A stretch of DNA of 64,000 nucleotides. Origin: Evernia prunastri (taxonomy: Eukaryota; Ascomycota; Lecanoromycetes; Lecanorales; Parmeliaceae). The stretch covers positions 372,001 to 436,000 of the forward strand of contig NKYR01000007.1 in the NCBI GenBank assembly GCA_003184365.1, in the 5' to 3' direction. The notes under the pieces were generated by a model that was not told where the DNA came from, ran no database searches, and saw only the letters and a program-made list of their open reading frames with translations. The position numbers and the translations under genes are program-made. The number at the start of each line of letters is the position of its first letter. Within the stretch, counting starts at the first letter, position 1. This document shows, piece by piece, positions 31,315 through 43,207 of the stretch.

Positions 31315-32652
31315 ATGGCATGTCCTTTGAGTGCCATCCTCAATACTGTCGATACATCTGCTCAGACGAATGTTGCACTAGCCGCAGGAGATGACGATGA
31401 TGACGCTACCGTTTCTGAGACGTCTACGGAAATCATCGATCAAGGAATGCCGGATGAAGAAACACCAGCGGAGGAAACGCTGGAGATCAATACACCAACC
31501 AAGCACCAACAGTTAGTTGCACTGCCAACACCGCCAAGCAGGAATATCTTGCACTACCCTACTAACAATTCACCATCACCATCGCTTGGAACCAACTTAA
31601 GAAGGTTCAGCATCTTTAATGCTCTCCTAAACTATCCAGAGCTCATCTTCGAATTCTCCAAGCAGCTCGAGATCGAAGACTTGGTTTCTCTTTACGCCAT
31701 TTCGAAAGACTTCCACCTCCTCGTCAATGGCCGGTTTACTGCAGTAATTCTAGGGCAGTCCAACGGCAAAGCACCACAGTCTTCCAAGACCTTCATTTTC
31801 CGCTGCTACAAAAGCCTCTGCATGCGTGACCCCGCTCGCCGTCTCAACGAGACCAAACCGAATGAATTGCGCTTCATTCCAAGCTTCCGCTGGCTTCGTA
31901 TGATCCTCTTCCGCGAGGCCGTCGTGGACGACATCCTCCGATCTTTGGCGGCAGAAGGGCATCGTCTGCCTAAGCGAACAAGGTTGACGATCAAGAAGAT
32001 CTGGTTCACCATCGACATCAGCGACAATGCACGCCGTGTCGGTCTCATGCACAACACCACGTTCTGGACCGACAAGGACCTATTCCTTGCCACTATGTTC
32101 TTCCTTAAGCTCGATATGCGCCTCACCCATCCAACCGCTGGTAACGGTGAGATCGGCTTGCGCAAGATGCTGCTCGGTCAGAGAAGTTTGTCAACGTTGG
32201 CGATGGTACTGAAACGGGAAGAAATGAGGACGCAAGTGGATATGCTCCGGATGATCGTAAGATTCAATTATGAACCCCCCCGACATCGGCAGATGGACAT
32301 TATGGGAGTGCCAAGTCATGAGATTGGGAAGCTGCAGTATGAAGGGTGGGGAGCTAAGAACACGAAATTCATACAGATTGATGAACTGGTCATGCGGGAG
32401 TCGGTGAAAAGGAAGCTCAATTTGCAGAATTACTATGTTGATATGATGTTATACGGCTATATCAATAAGAAGACTTTTCAAGATATCAGGACGCCTGTGC
32501 CAAAGCAGGAAGACGAGGCCGAGGAAGATGGCGGGGATGACACCATTAGTGATGAAAACGAGGAGCCAAACCAGAGTGGCTTCGAGACGAAGATGGAAGG
32601 AGAGGGGCAAGGAAGTGTAAGTGAGAATGGCGAGAATGTTGCAATGTTTTGA
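31315..32652 (+). CDS. Hypothetical protein with F-box-like segment
   Basis: Single exon, 445 aa. Disordered acidic N-terminus (DDDDD run, several TPT/PTPPS), then FNALLNYPELIFEFSKQLEIEDLVSLYAISKDFHLLVNGRF at about 100-140, which has the L-P-x-E/D...L...Y-A-x-S-K-x-F pattern of an F-box. A well-ordered, conserved-looking region follows up to about 390 (FRCYKSLCMRDPARR, KIWFTIDISDNARR, TTFWTDKDLFLATMFFLKLDMRL), then a strongly acidic tail. This looks like a lineage-common fungal protein, possibly an SCF adaptor (inference from the F-box-like segment only). No introns, which is unusual for the neighbourhood. Confidence 0.8.
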   Translation: MACPLSAILNTVDTSAQTNVALAAGDDDDDATVSETSTEIIDQGMPDEETPAEETLEINTPTKHQQLVALPTPPSRNILHYPTNNSPSPSLGTNLRRFSIFNALLNYPELIFEFSKQLEIEDLVSLYAISKDFHLLVNGRFTAVILGQSNGKAPQSSKTFIFRCYKSLCMRDPARRLNETKPNELRFIPSFRWLRMILFREAVVDDILRSLAAEGHRLPKRTRLTIKKIWFTIDISDNARRVGLMHNTTFWTDKDLFLATMFFLKLDMRLTHPTAGNGEIGLRKMLLGQRSLSTLAMVLKREEMRTQVDMLRMIVRFNYEPPRHRQMDIMGVPSHEIGKLQYEGWGAKNTKFIQIDELVMRESVKRKLNLQNYYVDMMLYGYINKKTFQDIRTPVPKQEDEAEEDGGDDTISDENEEPNQSGFETKMEGEGQGSVSENGENVAMF

Positions 32653-33601
32653 CGGCTCAATTATGCCTTGACCAGCTAGGAGAGGGCTGTTCACTGGTAA
32701 TCTCCGCACGCGAATGGTATCTATCTAGGCCAATCAATGTACTAAGGATCATTGTTCAATTGGCTTCCAAACTCGGGGGGTGAGGTGAGCAAAAAGAGCA
32801 CTGATTGACTGATTGATTAAGTCAAGACATTACTTCAGTGCTTTATAGAGTATGTACTTACTTTACTGACGGCGGCTACCACCGCGGGCTTCACAGGCGT
32901 CGGATGGAGTTGGACTCCAACCCCCCTCACCAACATAGTAATCTCCCAACCCATGACGAAATCCTCTGGGATATCTCCGGAAGGAAGGAAGCGCTGAAAC
33001 GATTGTTAAGATAGTACCTTAAGGAGTACAGTGGCCTTCAAAATCCTCTGTGCTGGCGGTAAAAACAAATCCAAGTAGCTCTGTGACCTGCCTTTCAAGT
33101 AAACGTGGTAAAGTACAATACCTGCCAACTAGTATCAGTAACTCAGACTTTATTACCTTACTTTACCGTACGTATGCCTGCCCTGCACTCGTGCCTCGCT
33201 TCGGGGGCCAATCATATCGCAAGCTCACTACGGCATACCCCTCCAGAAATACCAACCTGATTGGTGTACCTAGGTACTTTTGACTATTCTCTAATTGGGG
33301 CTTGGCTTTATACAAGCTGAAATTCCCCTGCGCCACAGCTCAGCCACAAGTTTCATCATCGTCGACCGTCCGCCAAGTCCCTTCCGTCGTTGCCAAGCGC
33401 GCTGGGAATAGCATCGAAGCGCGAGCGCGCCAAGCAAAGTTCTTGCTCTCCTTAAAGGAGTCCACTCCCCCCCTTTTCATCTACTTTTCACCTTTCATAA
33501 TCTCACAACCAACTCGTACATCCAGCAGAGATCAGTAGCAACAAACCCACAAATCTCTCCCATACCAAACCCCTCATATCAACTTCCTAACCTGCCACAA
33601 A
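32653..33601. other. Intergenic, upstream of PMP3-like gene
   Basis: 949 bp. It contains the PMP3 promoter with a pyrimidine-rich leader (33,460-33,600) and several CCCCT pentamers that resemble stress-response elements (near 32,924, 33,238 and 33,325); these may be chance. A GATTGACTGATTGATT stretch lies near 32,800. No ORF with support. Confidence 0.45.
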
Positions 33602-34188
33602 ATGCCGAACGCCATTCTCGTCGTTATTCTCACCATTTTCAGTAAGCGCTCTCCAGCTCCTAAATCTCCAAGTCTGTTAGTGTCAACCGCTCACTTCTCT
33701 CCCTCCCCCCTACAGTCCCGCCTCTCGGCGTTTTCCTCATTGCCGGATGCGGTGCAGACATCCTGATCAACATCTGCCTCACCTGTCTTGGGTAAGCTTT
33801 CCCCCCCCCTCGAGCCTATCCAAGCCATTTCGAATCCGTACTTTGGCTAATACATGACAACGATACAGCTTCTTCCCAGGCCACATCCACGCCTTCTACC
33901 TTGAATACGTTTACTACAATCGCGTAAGTCTATTTTCGGACTAAGCTCTCATAATTCTGGACCTTTTCAGACGTCGTGAGACATGTTCAGGGAGCAGTAT
34001 CTCGCAAGACCCTCTTGGGCTGTCTTACTACATGGTTCCTTTGGTCTGGAAACCAGCTGCTGACCTTGAAATACTTGTAGCGAGACCAAGCCCGCCTCGG
34101 CAACACTGTGCAGAAGCGCGCACCGGGTGTCTACTCGGAGAATGTCCAGAACGGGGGACAAACTTCTTATGGGACTGTGCCGGCTTAG
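33602..34188 (+). CDS. PMP3: Plasma-membrane proteolipid PMP3 family
   Basis: Exons 33602-33641, 33716-33791, 33869-33923, 34081-34188; introns 74, 77 and 157 nt; 92 aa. Two hydrophobic segments (residues 3-22 and 27-45) with IPPLGVFLIAGCGADILINICLTCLGFFPGHIHAFYLEY, the UPF0057/PMP3 signature. Pmp3 proteins are small plasma-membrane stress proteins affecting membrane potential and Na+/K+ tolerance. Compared with the ~55-aa yeast protein it has a 35-residue polar tail (RDQARLGNTVQKRAPGVYSENVQ) seen in many filamentous fungi. The gene is too intron-rich to give one long ORF; all four exons were joined by frame and family pattern. Confidence 0.9.
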
Positions 34189-34716
34189 GTGCTTTCAATG
34201 AGGGTATTCGGGGAAGGGGAAAAACGGAAATGATCATGCATTGTGCACTGCTTCTTGCGTGCAGGATACAATTCAAGCGATGATACCTTTACTCGTGCTT
34301 TGCGCTGCTGTTAGTATGTAATGTTTAATCGATGATTCGGAATAGACCCTCATTTTCCATAACGCTCTGACGTTGTGCTTCCTGCTCAGAGAGGCGATAT
34401 CATTTTCGATGATTCGTGAGTTGACGGCAAAGAACTGATCTCAGCACTTTGGAAGCATAGACGATCAACGAATCACTAGTTACAGACCAGTATTTCCCAC
34501 AAGCAATTTTCTTCCAAAAGCATTCGAGATACAACACGGAGTCTGCGAGCTCGCCTCGAAATAACCACCCCATATATGTACACGTCCTAAAAGGTACCGT
34601 AAGCAGACGCTCAAATATCTGCTGCTGATCTAGCAGAACGACTCCAGCGCTATGCAAAACGAATCGCCAAGCAGAATATATCTATGGACGATTCATACCC
34701 TTTGCCTCAAAACCAC
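34189..34716. other. Convergent 3' region, PMP3 / CTK1-like
   Basis: 528 bp between two stop codons; no gene or repeat recognised. Confidence 0.4.
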
Positions 34717-37700
34717 CTAGCCCTGACTCGAGCCCGGCCTCAGTCGTTTGGGCTCCCTCTCAGTCGTCGCGGAGCCACTTGCTCGCCTCTTTGCTTTCTC
34801 CCTCTCATGCTCTTCCATCCTCACAGCCCGTCTTGCCTCCTGGTTTTTGCGCTCATTCTCTTTCCGAAGGGCTTTGGATTCGAACTCGTGCCAGTCACCT
34901 TCTAGATCCTTGAGTCTGTGATTATCGTTAGTGAGAGCATCTCGGTATGGGGCAACGATAACGGTAGACTTACTCGACGGCCTGTCTTGGTGCTGGCTCC
35001 TCCGTGGTGAAATATGGATGCTCCAGCACATCGCCGGCTGTTGGCCTCTTCGCAGGATCGTACATAAACATTGCTTGAAGGAGCTCGAAAGCGTCAGGTG
35101 TGAGTCTCTCCTGGTATTTCTCTGGAAAAGTATTTGGCTTTCTTTCCGTCGGTCTTAGCAGCTCAAACCACGCCATGTCCACCAAGCCTGGCCATTCGGA
35201 TCTTGTAGGTGTACCCAAAACATTGTAGATTTTATCGAGCTGATTGATCTCTCCACCGTCGCCAGGGAAGATGGCGTGCCGCGTGAAAATTTCAATCATG
35301 ACGCAAGCAGCACTCCAGATATCAACAGCGGGACCATATTGCGTCTCGCCGAGCAGAAGTTCAGGTGACCGATACCATATAGTGATGACACGGTTGGTGT
35401 AATCAGGCTTGCCACGCTTGGCGAAAAACCGCGCGAGTCCAAAATCTGCCAGCTTGAGCTGTCCAGTGCTGCTGACGAGAATATTGGCAGCTTTAATATC
35501 TCGGTGGAGCACCCCACGGCGATGAAGGTAGTTTAGCCCCTCGAAGAGTTGCCGGCCCAGATGCTTCTTGTGTGCATGCTCCAGCTTGAAGGTGGGATGG
35601 TTGAGAAGACCAGTCAGGTCATGGGACAGGTACTCGAAAACCATGAAGCAGTCATTATGCTCTACCATCACTTCTTGCAGAGAAACGACGTTCTCATGCT
35701 TCAGAGACTGCAGAAGCTTGATCTCACGGACTGCAGTGACAGGGAAGCCGTCTTTCTCACCATCCATTCGAATCTTCTTCAGAGCCGCAAGATTCTTTGT
35801 ATAGACATGGATGGCCTTGAAGACTTTGCCGTAGGTCCCGGACCCTACCACTGACTCGTTGCCCGGTTTTCGATAGTAGACTGATGTGGAAGCAGCAAAA
35901 TCAGCTGGTAGTGTTGGTCGCGGTTTCATACGCTTCATGACCTTCTTTTCCTTAATGATCTCTGGGGATCGCTCACGGGCGCGCTCTCGCTTCTGATCCC
36001 GCTCAGATCGCCTATCACTACGGTGGTCCCCTCGTCGCTGATCGCGGTGGTCACGATGGTCCCGACGCTCATCTCCGTAATCCCGCTCTCTTCGATCATC
36101 CCGCCTGTCACGCTCAGTATGATATTCGGTAGGATGCGACCCGGACTTGGTCCTCAATGAGTCCAACAGGTTTTCCTTCTTGATTGGCTCCCTCATCTTC
36201 TGTGTTAAATCAGTGGGTGGCTTAGCAGGTGCTGTATTTATAGGCTTAGCTTTGAAAGCAAAGCTGAACTTGGACTCCTGTTTGGGCGAAGATTCCGACT
36301 CCTGTCTCGAAGGCGGTGGCATCTTTGTTTCTTGTTCGCTCTGATCCTCAACCTGTAAGTTTTTCGAAGGTCGAAATGGATTGTCGTCATCGCTCGGTTG
36401 ACCTGTGGCTGGTTGCGGATGAGGAGAGGTCTGCAAATGCCCTGAAGAGGATTGCTGGTTGTAGGGACCATTACCCCGACCTTCAGTACTTGCATTGCCT
36501 GCGGTCCACTGAAGATTTTGGAAGTGACCCCCTCTCCCCCGGGTAGGAGCAGGAGCGTAGTTCGGGTTTGAAGGAGGGGGACCCGAGCCAGAGAATCTGC
36601 GGTCTGGATTTTGAGCGTAATTTCCACGATAACCTGCATTGCCGCCTCGAAATGACTGGTTTTGATAAGCGTGTTGCATTTGCTGAGGTCCCCCATAAGG
36701 ACTTTGCTGGCCGCTTGCGTAATAGTGCCCTTGAGGACTTTGTTGAGCGGGGTAACTCCCTTGCCGGTATGGAGGTGAATATCCATTGGCACTTGTGAAA
36801 AGTTAGCAGCCGGAGAGGAGTTGTTGATGTGGTACCTACCCTGGCTGCCCATGATATTGCTGTTGTTGGCCTCCCCATCCACCCCGACTCTGACTGAACG
36901 GCGACCCTGAGTGAGGGGAATTGTGATGCGATGATGTTGGTGTCCATTGCGGGGATGTCGAATAGGACTGTTGAGTATTTAGATGCGGCGGGTGACTTGA
37001 TCGGTGTGTTCCATGTACATCACTTGCCTTCATTCCATGCAGTGGGAAGGCTTCACTTATCATGGCGGGGTGGTGAGGAACTGGTTCAAAGCTTGGGATA
37101 GGTCGAGGTGGGGAAGGTGGACGGGAGCCATCGTTGATGGTGTTTTGTATAGGACGTGTGGAAGATTGCATCTTTGTGCGGCCTCCTCTTGCTCCTTCTC
37201 GCTCTACGGGAGATTGGGGGGATCTTCGCCTTCCCGCTAATTTTCTTGATTCCCCACGAGACGGTGACGGTGACAGCGACTGGTTCCGATTCTGACTTGG
37301 CTCTTTGTGCTCTCTCGGTGAATTACCAGAGCGGGGTAAAGGGCGGTACCTCGATATCGTAGATTCACCCTCTTTCGCAGACCCACGACCGGGAGATGGA
37401 CGCCGCTTTGTACGTGGATGTTGCGGAGATGTTCTCCTTGACCTTGGAAGCCTATCTCTCGATCGAGGCCGCTTGTGCGGTGAAGGGTGTCGAGGGTTTA
37501 GGAACGCAGGAGGCGGCGACCTAGAACGTAGTCGTGGCCCGGGGACGTATGAGTCTCCGAAACGGCCAGCGGCACCACTCAGTTCAGTATAAATAGATGA
37601 ATAATGGTCGCTTCGATTTGAACGAGGTGGTGAGATAGCTCGTTCGAGACGTCTACTGCTTGGGCGAAAGGTGTCGGTTCGACCGGAGTGAATCGGGCTG

Positions 37701-38146
37701 CGAGGCCTTCTCCAGTCCTCCCTGAAACCAAGTAATTCACGTTGCGGCGATCTACTTCGTGTTCTTCTTCGTCTACCAGCTTGAGTTCCTTCGTCTCGAT
37801 ATCGTGATCTTTCAGGATATCGGTGTCCACTAGATTCTCGAGGACCTTGGATCAGCTCCTCGTCTTTTGGCCTTCGTTTTGGCGGCGAACGACTGGATTC
37901 TCTCGGACAGTCTTTCTCCAATGCGCTATCTCTCCACGACCTCTCAATCTCGGATGGTGACTCAGGTGCAGAGTCGGCTGCGGCTCTGCCCTTGATCTTC
38001 AGGCCCACGTCTGTCTCACGTGGGGTTACGGGCGAGATCTTGCGGCGGTGGTCTGCCCCTGTGCGTCTTCGACGATTATTGTCCCTATGGTCGTCGCCGG
38101 CTCTCCACTGATCTCTCATCAATGGACTCCGTCGAGACGCAGCCAT
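34717..38146 (-). CDS. CTK1: CTD kinase, CTK1/CDK12 type (long form)
   Basis: Exons (minus) 38146-36840, 36791-34974, 34915-34717; introns 48 and 58 nt; 1,107 aa. The first ~700 residues are disordered: an Arg/Ser/Pro-rich domain (RRRRTRSRSPQRE and similar) followed by Gln/Gly/Tyr-rich and then acidic Asp/Arg repeats (RDDRRERDYGDERRDHRDHRDQR). The kinase spans about 745-1030: GSGTYGKV loop (~751), PVTAVRE C-helix, HRDIKAAN (~864), DFGLARFF (~884), TIWYRSPELLLGE. The family phosphorylates Ser2 of the RNA polymerase II CTD and couples elongation to RNA processing. It ends in a basic KRRAS...KRLRP tail. The N-terminal RS extension is closer to metazoan CDK12/13 than to the short yeast Ctk1. Both splice joins restore the reading frame. 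Confidence 0.92.
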
Positions 38147-39913
38147 GTAATCGCTGCGTTCATTTGGTCAGTGAGTGTGGTGGACTGATGGTGTTCATGG
38201 TTCGTCGCTCAAAGTTACCTTAGTGCAAGGCAAAATTCGTGTAAAATTAGCCGCAGGTAATTTAAAGAGCAACTTGGGAGTAGAGAGGAGTGCTTACCTG
38301 ATGGCCATGATTTACTTCTATGATATCTCTGCGTTCCATCGAAGGTCAGAATACGTGTCGACTCGGTTTGCGTTGCTGTAGCGCCTCATGTTGTCGTTGC
38401 CTGCTCTACGTGAATGCTGTTGACCAGCAACTGTGGCTCGGCGGTGGTGTTCCCGTGGCTCCTGCCAAGGTCTCTCATCTCTCTCATCTCTCTCATCACA
38501 AGTATGACTATCTACGATGACGCTGCAGCGCAAGAAGAATCAAACAAAGGACAACAAATGCGTAAAAACAATGGCCCTTCAACCTTCCCGTTCCCGTTGT
38601 CTAACGCAGGTCTTTCCAAAGCACGATGGATTTGTAGATAGTCTTGAACCTTAGTCCCCTGAACGTTGACCTTGAGGATCCGTAGAATTTCCAGTCATTC
38701 ATTCAGCGGCCATTCCGTGACTCCAAAATGACAACTAGTGTACAGTTGACCATCAACCTGACCAGGAGGCGAGGAGGCATCGAGCGCTGGCTATCAACTA
38801 GTGTTTTCTGCTATTCATGGTGTCCAATCAAGTGCCGACGATTGCTACGAGGAAAGCGTGGCTGCTCTGTCAGACGTAGAGACGCCAGACACAGGACTCG
38901 CTGCTGCGATCAGTACCTGGAGGCAACCCAGATTGAGACGTCCTTTCGAGCTTGCGTCGGTATACTTACCGGTGGTTTGATCAAGTCAGCTGGTGTTACG
39001 GCAATATCATACTCACCCCGCTACATTGTTTGTTGGGTGTGTGCCCCGTGATCGTAGGCTCAGAGATGACTCTAGCGCTGTGCCATGCCAATCGAGAAGC
39101 GCCCCATGTAAGCTGCTGTTCTCAAGTGAATTAGGCCATTATGTTAATTGCTCGTTTTTCGGCAGTCCAGTATCGTCAGACAACGAGGCCCCATCTTCGC
39201 GTAGCTCGCTGCCCTTTCACTTAATGTTGTGACCGTGTCCCTTCTCTCTTCACCTTAACCACAGCATCCATAAAATGCAATGCGCGTATGATATTTATCT
39301 AGATTTGAAGTCTGTTGTGAGTGACATGACTTGAAGGTCTGGTGGCTGGTGATATGTAGGTGATGTGGTTCGAGGTGTGACACAAACGAGGGGAACGTCG
39401 GATTGTAATTTCTAGCGCAGGTGTCTTACCGTAATCTATTATCCTTGCGGCTTTGTTTAAGAAGCGCTTAATTCATTTTCACTTTTCAGCTGTCAATAAA
39501 GTAGCTGGAGCTTTGCATCAGATACTTTAACCGGGCATGATGATATTCATTGCTAGGTACGTAAAAAGGGGTATGTCTGACTACTCGTATTTTGGTCGAG
39601 GGGGGTATTTAGAGCATGTTCTCATTTTTGGGCCCTTTGATTGAGTGTACAGAATGAGTGAGGAGGCTGAATTCTGAATGACGGCGATGGCGGTCATCAC
39701 AAGAGCCAAGTGCTTTTAGTTCCGCTCGTTCATTTGTGAGCTAACCGATGCTGAAATAAAAAGTTGAATGGATAACAACGCGAAAAGCTCGTTCAATTAG
39801 ACCCCCACTGGACTGTGCCACGGCTAGGAAGACGAAGGATCCAGCACGGGAAGCGTCGCTTCCAAGCTCTATCGTTTGACATAATCCTTTACAGCCCATA
39901 GCTCATGAGCGTT
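38147..39913. other. Intergenic, 5' of CTK1-like gene
   Basis: 1.77 kb, the CTK1 promoter side up to the 3' end of the large hypothetical. A direct-repeat run of TCTCTCA units sits at 38,470-38,500. Several plus-strand ORFs (up to 107 codons) show no homology or codon pattern that convinces me; no gene called. Confidence 0.5.
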
Positions 39914-42900
39914 TCACCGGTCGCCGTTCGAGCTTGACTCGCTACTATCCTCAAGAAAAATATCATCATACCCCTCGTGTAGGTCGTCGAGGCTCCGCTG
40001 CATAGCTTCATCCATTGCCTTCTTCTCATCCTCGCTTAGTCTCACTTCTTGGGCCTCCGTTCCAGGCCAATTCTTCTCGCTGTCCAACTGAAAAAGTAGT
40101 TTCCACAGTTTGGCTTGCTCTAGACCGCTCACTTTGCGGGCGTGTGGATCTTGCTCTATGATGACTTCCATATCGTTTGACGTAGAGCGAGAATCACAGG
40201 TCGAGCTGGTACTCGCTTGCCAAGTAGAAAAGCTTTGTCCTGGACAGACTTGCCCTTCCCTCCCTGCGAAGAACGAGTTCGAGGGAACGTCTTCCGCTGG
40301 TGTTGCACCGCCCTCAAGGCCAGAACTTTGGGGGAACGACTCATTAGCCAACTCAACGCTGTCCGTATTTTCAGTATCCATGTCGCAATCCGAGACGTGG
40401 TCGCGGTGCTTGATGTCTTCGCTGGGATTGGTGGACGCTGTCTCTTGAGCATGCAAAACTTGAAGATCTTCGCTAGCGAGTGAAGTAGAGCTTCCGAGGC
40501 TACGCAATGGACCGAACGAATTATAGAAAAAGCCACTGGACCATTGGGTGCAAGCGGAGCTCTGTTCATCCTCGGAGTCAAAGAGTGGCAGCGTTTCTCT
40601 GCGAGGCTCTGTAGAAGCAGTACCAATCACCTGCTTAGGATGCTTTCCATTCTCCTTAGAACGCTTGAATGGCGGTATGTTGCTAAGGATTGACCTAGCA
40701 CGCCATTGGCGGCCACGCTGCCCGGAAGTCGCTAGCTCGCCCTTGACCATCGGAGGGGTTGAAAGAGCTTCGACATGTTGTCGAGAGGACGAACGACCCA
40801 TGCCTGTGTCATTGAAAGAGATAGATGCTTGCTCCGGCAAGCGCCAAAGGCATCTAGGTTCTTGGGCTGAATGAGTGTTTTGCGTCAGTGGATTTTCTCC
40901 AGGAGCCGCAAATGGAGAAGTGGTGCTGAGTCCAGGGGTCGGATCCCAGCCAGGGTGTGTTGCGTCTAAAGTATGTCCGTCATTAGAAGCTTGTGAATCC
41001 AAAGTCAGGTTTGTTGTCAAATCGATCGCTGATGGTGGCAGGACTGAGAACCTAGCTACGGGTTCAAGCTCAAGTGTAGCATCCCTTCCGTGGAGGGAAG
41101 GTGTGATGAGGTGCTCCGAGGCACATTGCGACATGGCTGGGACCCAGGACCCACTATCAGGTCTACTGTGCCCTGTAGGATAATCAGGAGGACCACTGTG
41201 AGTATTCTTGGGAGACTCCTGCGGGTCTGGTACATGCAGCGTCCTATAACGGGGCTCGCCGGAATGAAAAAATATCATAACTTGCTCCCTGAAATTTTGC
41301 ACTTCTCTTGTGAGTCCTGCGCACTTGGACATGAGGTATGCTTGGGTCTGAGTCAGACCGTGCAAGTCGCTTTTCTTCAATCCAGCCTCAATAGACGAAG
41401 AGCTTGTCGCCGAATGATTCTCGTTAGAATCGACCGAACCTATAGGAACACACACGTTTGGCGCATGCAGATGAGCTCCAATACTCCGTTGAGATAGCCT
41501 GCTTGGGAATTGCCCAGGTGTTCGGGAGCTTCCTCTAGGGTCTTGAAGGGCAAACCCCGGGGCTGCTGATGCGAGCCGCGTTTCTTGGTACGATTTGGGT
41601 ACGCTTGACCATTCCTTGGTCTCACGAGAATTGCATTTCGCATACCATGGAACCACCTGGATTGTAAGGCGTGCGCGCAGGATTCGCTCAAAGCGTATAG
41701 ATGAGCCATTGTCGTCAACAAGCACGGCCTGAACGGCGATTTTTAGCGAATGAGAAGTAATCTGGGGCGGATCTCGACAAGTAATTGCGAGATGTCTATC
41801 ATAGCGGTCGACCTCGCAGTAAAATGGCACGATTCCTGTGAAACCTGCAATCTCATCATCCCAGACAAGCCACGAGAGAGGAGAATCCCGCGATTCAGAC
41901 TCGATAGAATACCTGACATTCTTGGGAAAATGAGTGGGCCGAAACGCAGATTTGCTGTAGTACCTCGGGATGATAGAGAAACTTTGGCCCTCAAGTGGAG
42001 ATTCATCGAGGCCCTCAAAAATCAGAGAGTCAGGGACCCATGCAGCGTCCACGACGGGATAAGGTCTTAGAGACAGAGGATCGCAGCGCATCCGAATTGT
42101 AACTGATGTATCGCGAGGGCCATCTTCACGGTATTGTATCAAGGTGTCAGTTGCGATGAGATACATTCGGAGAAACTCTGACTTCGCTTTTGCCAGATTC
42201 TCCTTTGACGAGTACAATGCTTCTGCCATCTCACTCACCAACTGATCACGACTGAAGCTAATCCCACGGATTGTTCCTTCAGAAAACATGGTGTGGATGG
42301 GCTTGATATTCCCAGCAGAGTCCTGTTGCTGAAGTTGCTGATATATCTGCCACAACACGTTGGCAAGCATCTTCTTAAGCGTTGAAACAAAGGCTCGGTG
42401 GACGCGAAAGAGCTCATTGGCATCCACATCCGACAAGCCGTTCCAAGCCGTGGAGATGTCGATGTGCTCAACAGCGAGGTTTTGGCCAGTGTCACCGTGC
42501 AGTGTCTCACGACGTTGATTTTCGCCGCCAGGGTGAGACCGGGTAACTGGTACGCAAAAGTCAAGAGGCTGTATGTATCCTGAAGTAAGGCCTTCTATGG
42601 GAATTGTCGATTTCTCTGCGGCTATTTGATGATGACTATGCGCAGTGTACAGTGATCTGTGGCGGTTATGCTGGCCAGTGGAGGCACACCCTTCCATTGT
42701 AGTTGAGGGCTGACTACCAGACCCATTGATCATCCAATTGTTAGGTATTGCTTGACGAGCTTGGCGATTGTAGGTTGGAGAGAAAAGGTTCTGTGTGTCA
42801 TCGACGTAGTTGCCCGGGGAGAGATGAAGCTCGTGCAAAGAGGCGGGCAGACTCTGGATCGGTGGCGAATTGGGTCTCAGATTCGAGAGATCTCCATGTG

Positions 42901-43207
42901 ACTTGGACATCGAGCGGCGTATGCTCAAATCGATTCTCTTCGTAGAGGAGCTTAGAACACCTTGAGACCCCTGTGTAGAGGTCTTTTGCCGTTCAATTGA
43001 AAACGAACCACGGATAGATGCTGACTGTCCGTTGGGGACGTTCCGGAAAACACTTCGAGGAGCCCTGAGTCGCCAATTAGGCTTGTGATTCACTAAGGGG
43101 ACAAATAGGGTTTGACCGACGTATGCCAGTAGGAGCGCTTTGGTGTATCCATGCTTATGCAGATGATAGGGAGGCTGTAGATATTGTTTACTCGCTGCGA
43201 CGAAAGT
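39914..43207 (-). CDS. Large hypothetical protein (5' end unresolved)
   Basis: An open frame of about 1,097 codons, clearly coding by length. I recognise no domain. The N-terminal part (PPYHLHKHGYTKALLLAYVGQ) is followed by Ser/Pro-rich disorder to ~260, a structured middle (about 270-560: FRVHRAFVSTLKKMLANVLWQIYQQL, TIRMRCDPLSLRPYPVVDAAWVPDSL, WLVWDDEIAGFTGIVPFYCEVDRYDRH), and a long low-complexity C-terminus ending LDDLHEGYDDIFLEDSSESS, an acidic tail. The frame has no ATG until 42910 and begins right after a GTGCAG acceptor (43208-43213), so a short upstream exon is expected; a candidate ATG exon at 43342-43305 is out of phase by one base and cannot be joined as it stands. Confidence 0.75.
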   Translation of the reverse strand, partial: TFVAASKQYLQPPYHLHKHGYTKALLLAYVGQTLFVPLVNHKPNWRLRAPRSVFRNVPNGQSASIRGSFSIERQKTSTQGSQGVLSSSTKRIDLSIRRSMSKSHGDLSNLRPNSPPIQSLPASLHELHLSPGNYVDDTQNLFSPTYNRQARQAIPNNWMINGSGSQPSTTMEGCASTGQHNRHRSLYTAHSHHQIAAEKSTIPIEGLTSGYIQPLDFCVPVTRSHPGGENQRRETLHGDTGQNLAVEHIDISTAWNGLSDVDANELFRVHRAFVSTLKKMLANVLWQIYQQLQQQDSAGNIKPIHTMFSEGTIRGISFSRDQLVSEMAEALYSSKENLAKAKSEFLRMYLIATDTLIQYREDGPRDTSVTIRMRCDPLSLRPYPVVDAAWVPDSLIFEGLDESPLEGQSFSIIPRYYSKSAFRPTHFPKNVRYSIESESRDSPLSWLVWDDEIAGFTGIVPFYCEVDRYDRHLAITCRDPPQITSHSLKIAVQAVLVDDNGSSIRFERILRARLTIQVVPWYAKCNSRETKEWSSVPKSYQETRLASAAPGFALQDPRGSSRTPGQFPSRLSQRSIGAHLHAPNVCVPIGSVDSNENHSATSSSSIEAGLKKSDLHGLTQTQAYLMSKCAGLTREVQNFREQVMIFFHSGEPRYRTLHVPDPQESPKNTHSGPPDYPTGHSRPDSGSWVPAMSQCASEHLITPSLHGRDATLELEPVARFSVLPPSAIDLTTNLTLDSQASNDGHTLDATHPGWDPTPGLSTTSPFAAPGENPLTQNTHSAQEPRCLWRLPEQASISFNDTGMGRSSSRQHVEALSTPPMVKGELATSGQRGRQWRARSILSNIPPFKRSKENGKHPKQVIGTASTEPRRETLPLFDSEDEQSSACTQWSSGFFYNSFGPLRSLGSSTSLASEDLQVLHAQETASTNPSEDIKHRDHVSDCDMDTENTDSVELANESFPQSSGLEGGATPAEDVPSNSFFAGREGQVCPGQSFSTWQASTSSTCDSRSTSNDMEVIIEQDPHARKVSGLEQAKLWKLLFQLDSEKNWPGTEAQEVRLSEDEKKAMDEAMQRSLDDLHEGYDDIFLEDSSESSSNGDR

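Noticed and set aside
32790..32815. GATTGACTGATTGATT as the tail of a second, minus-strand retroelement
   Set aside because: Units are imperfect and I found no matching flanking duplication.
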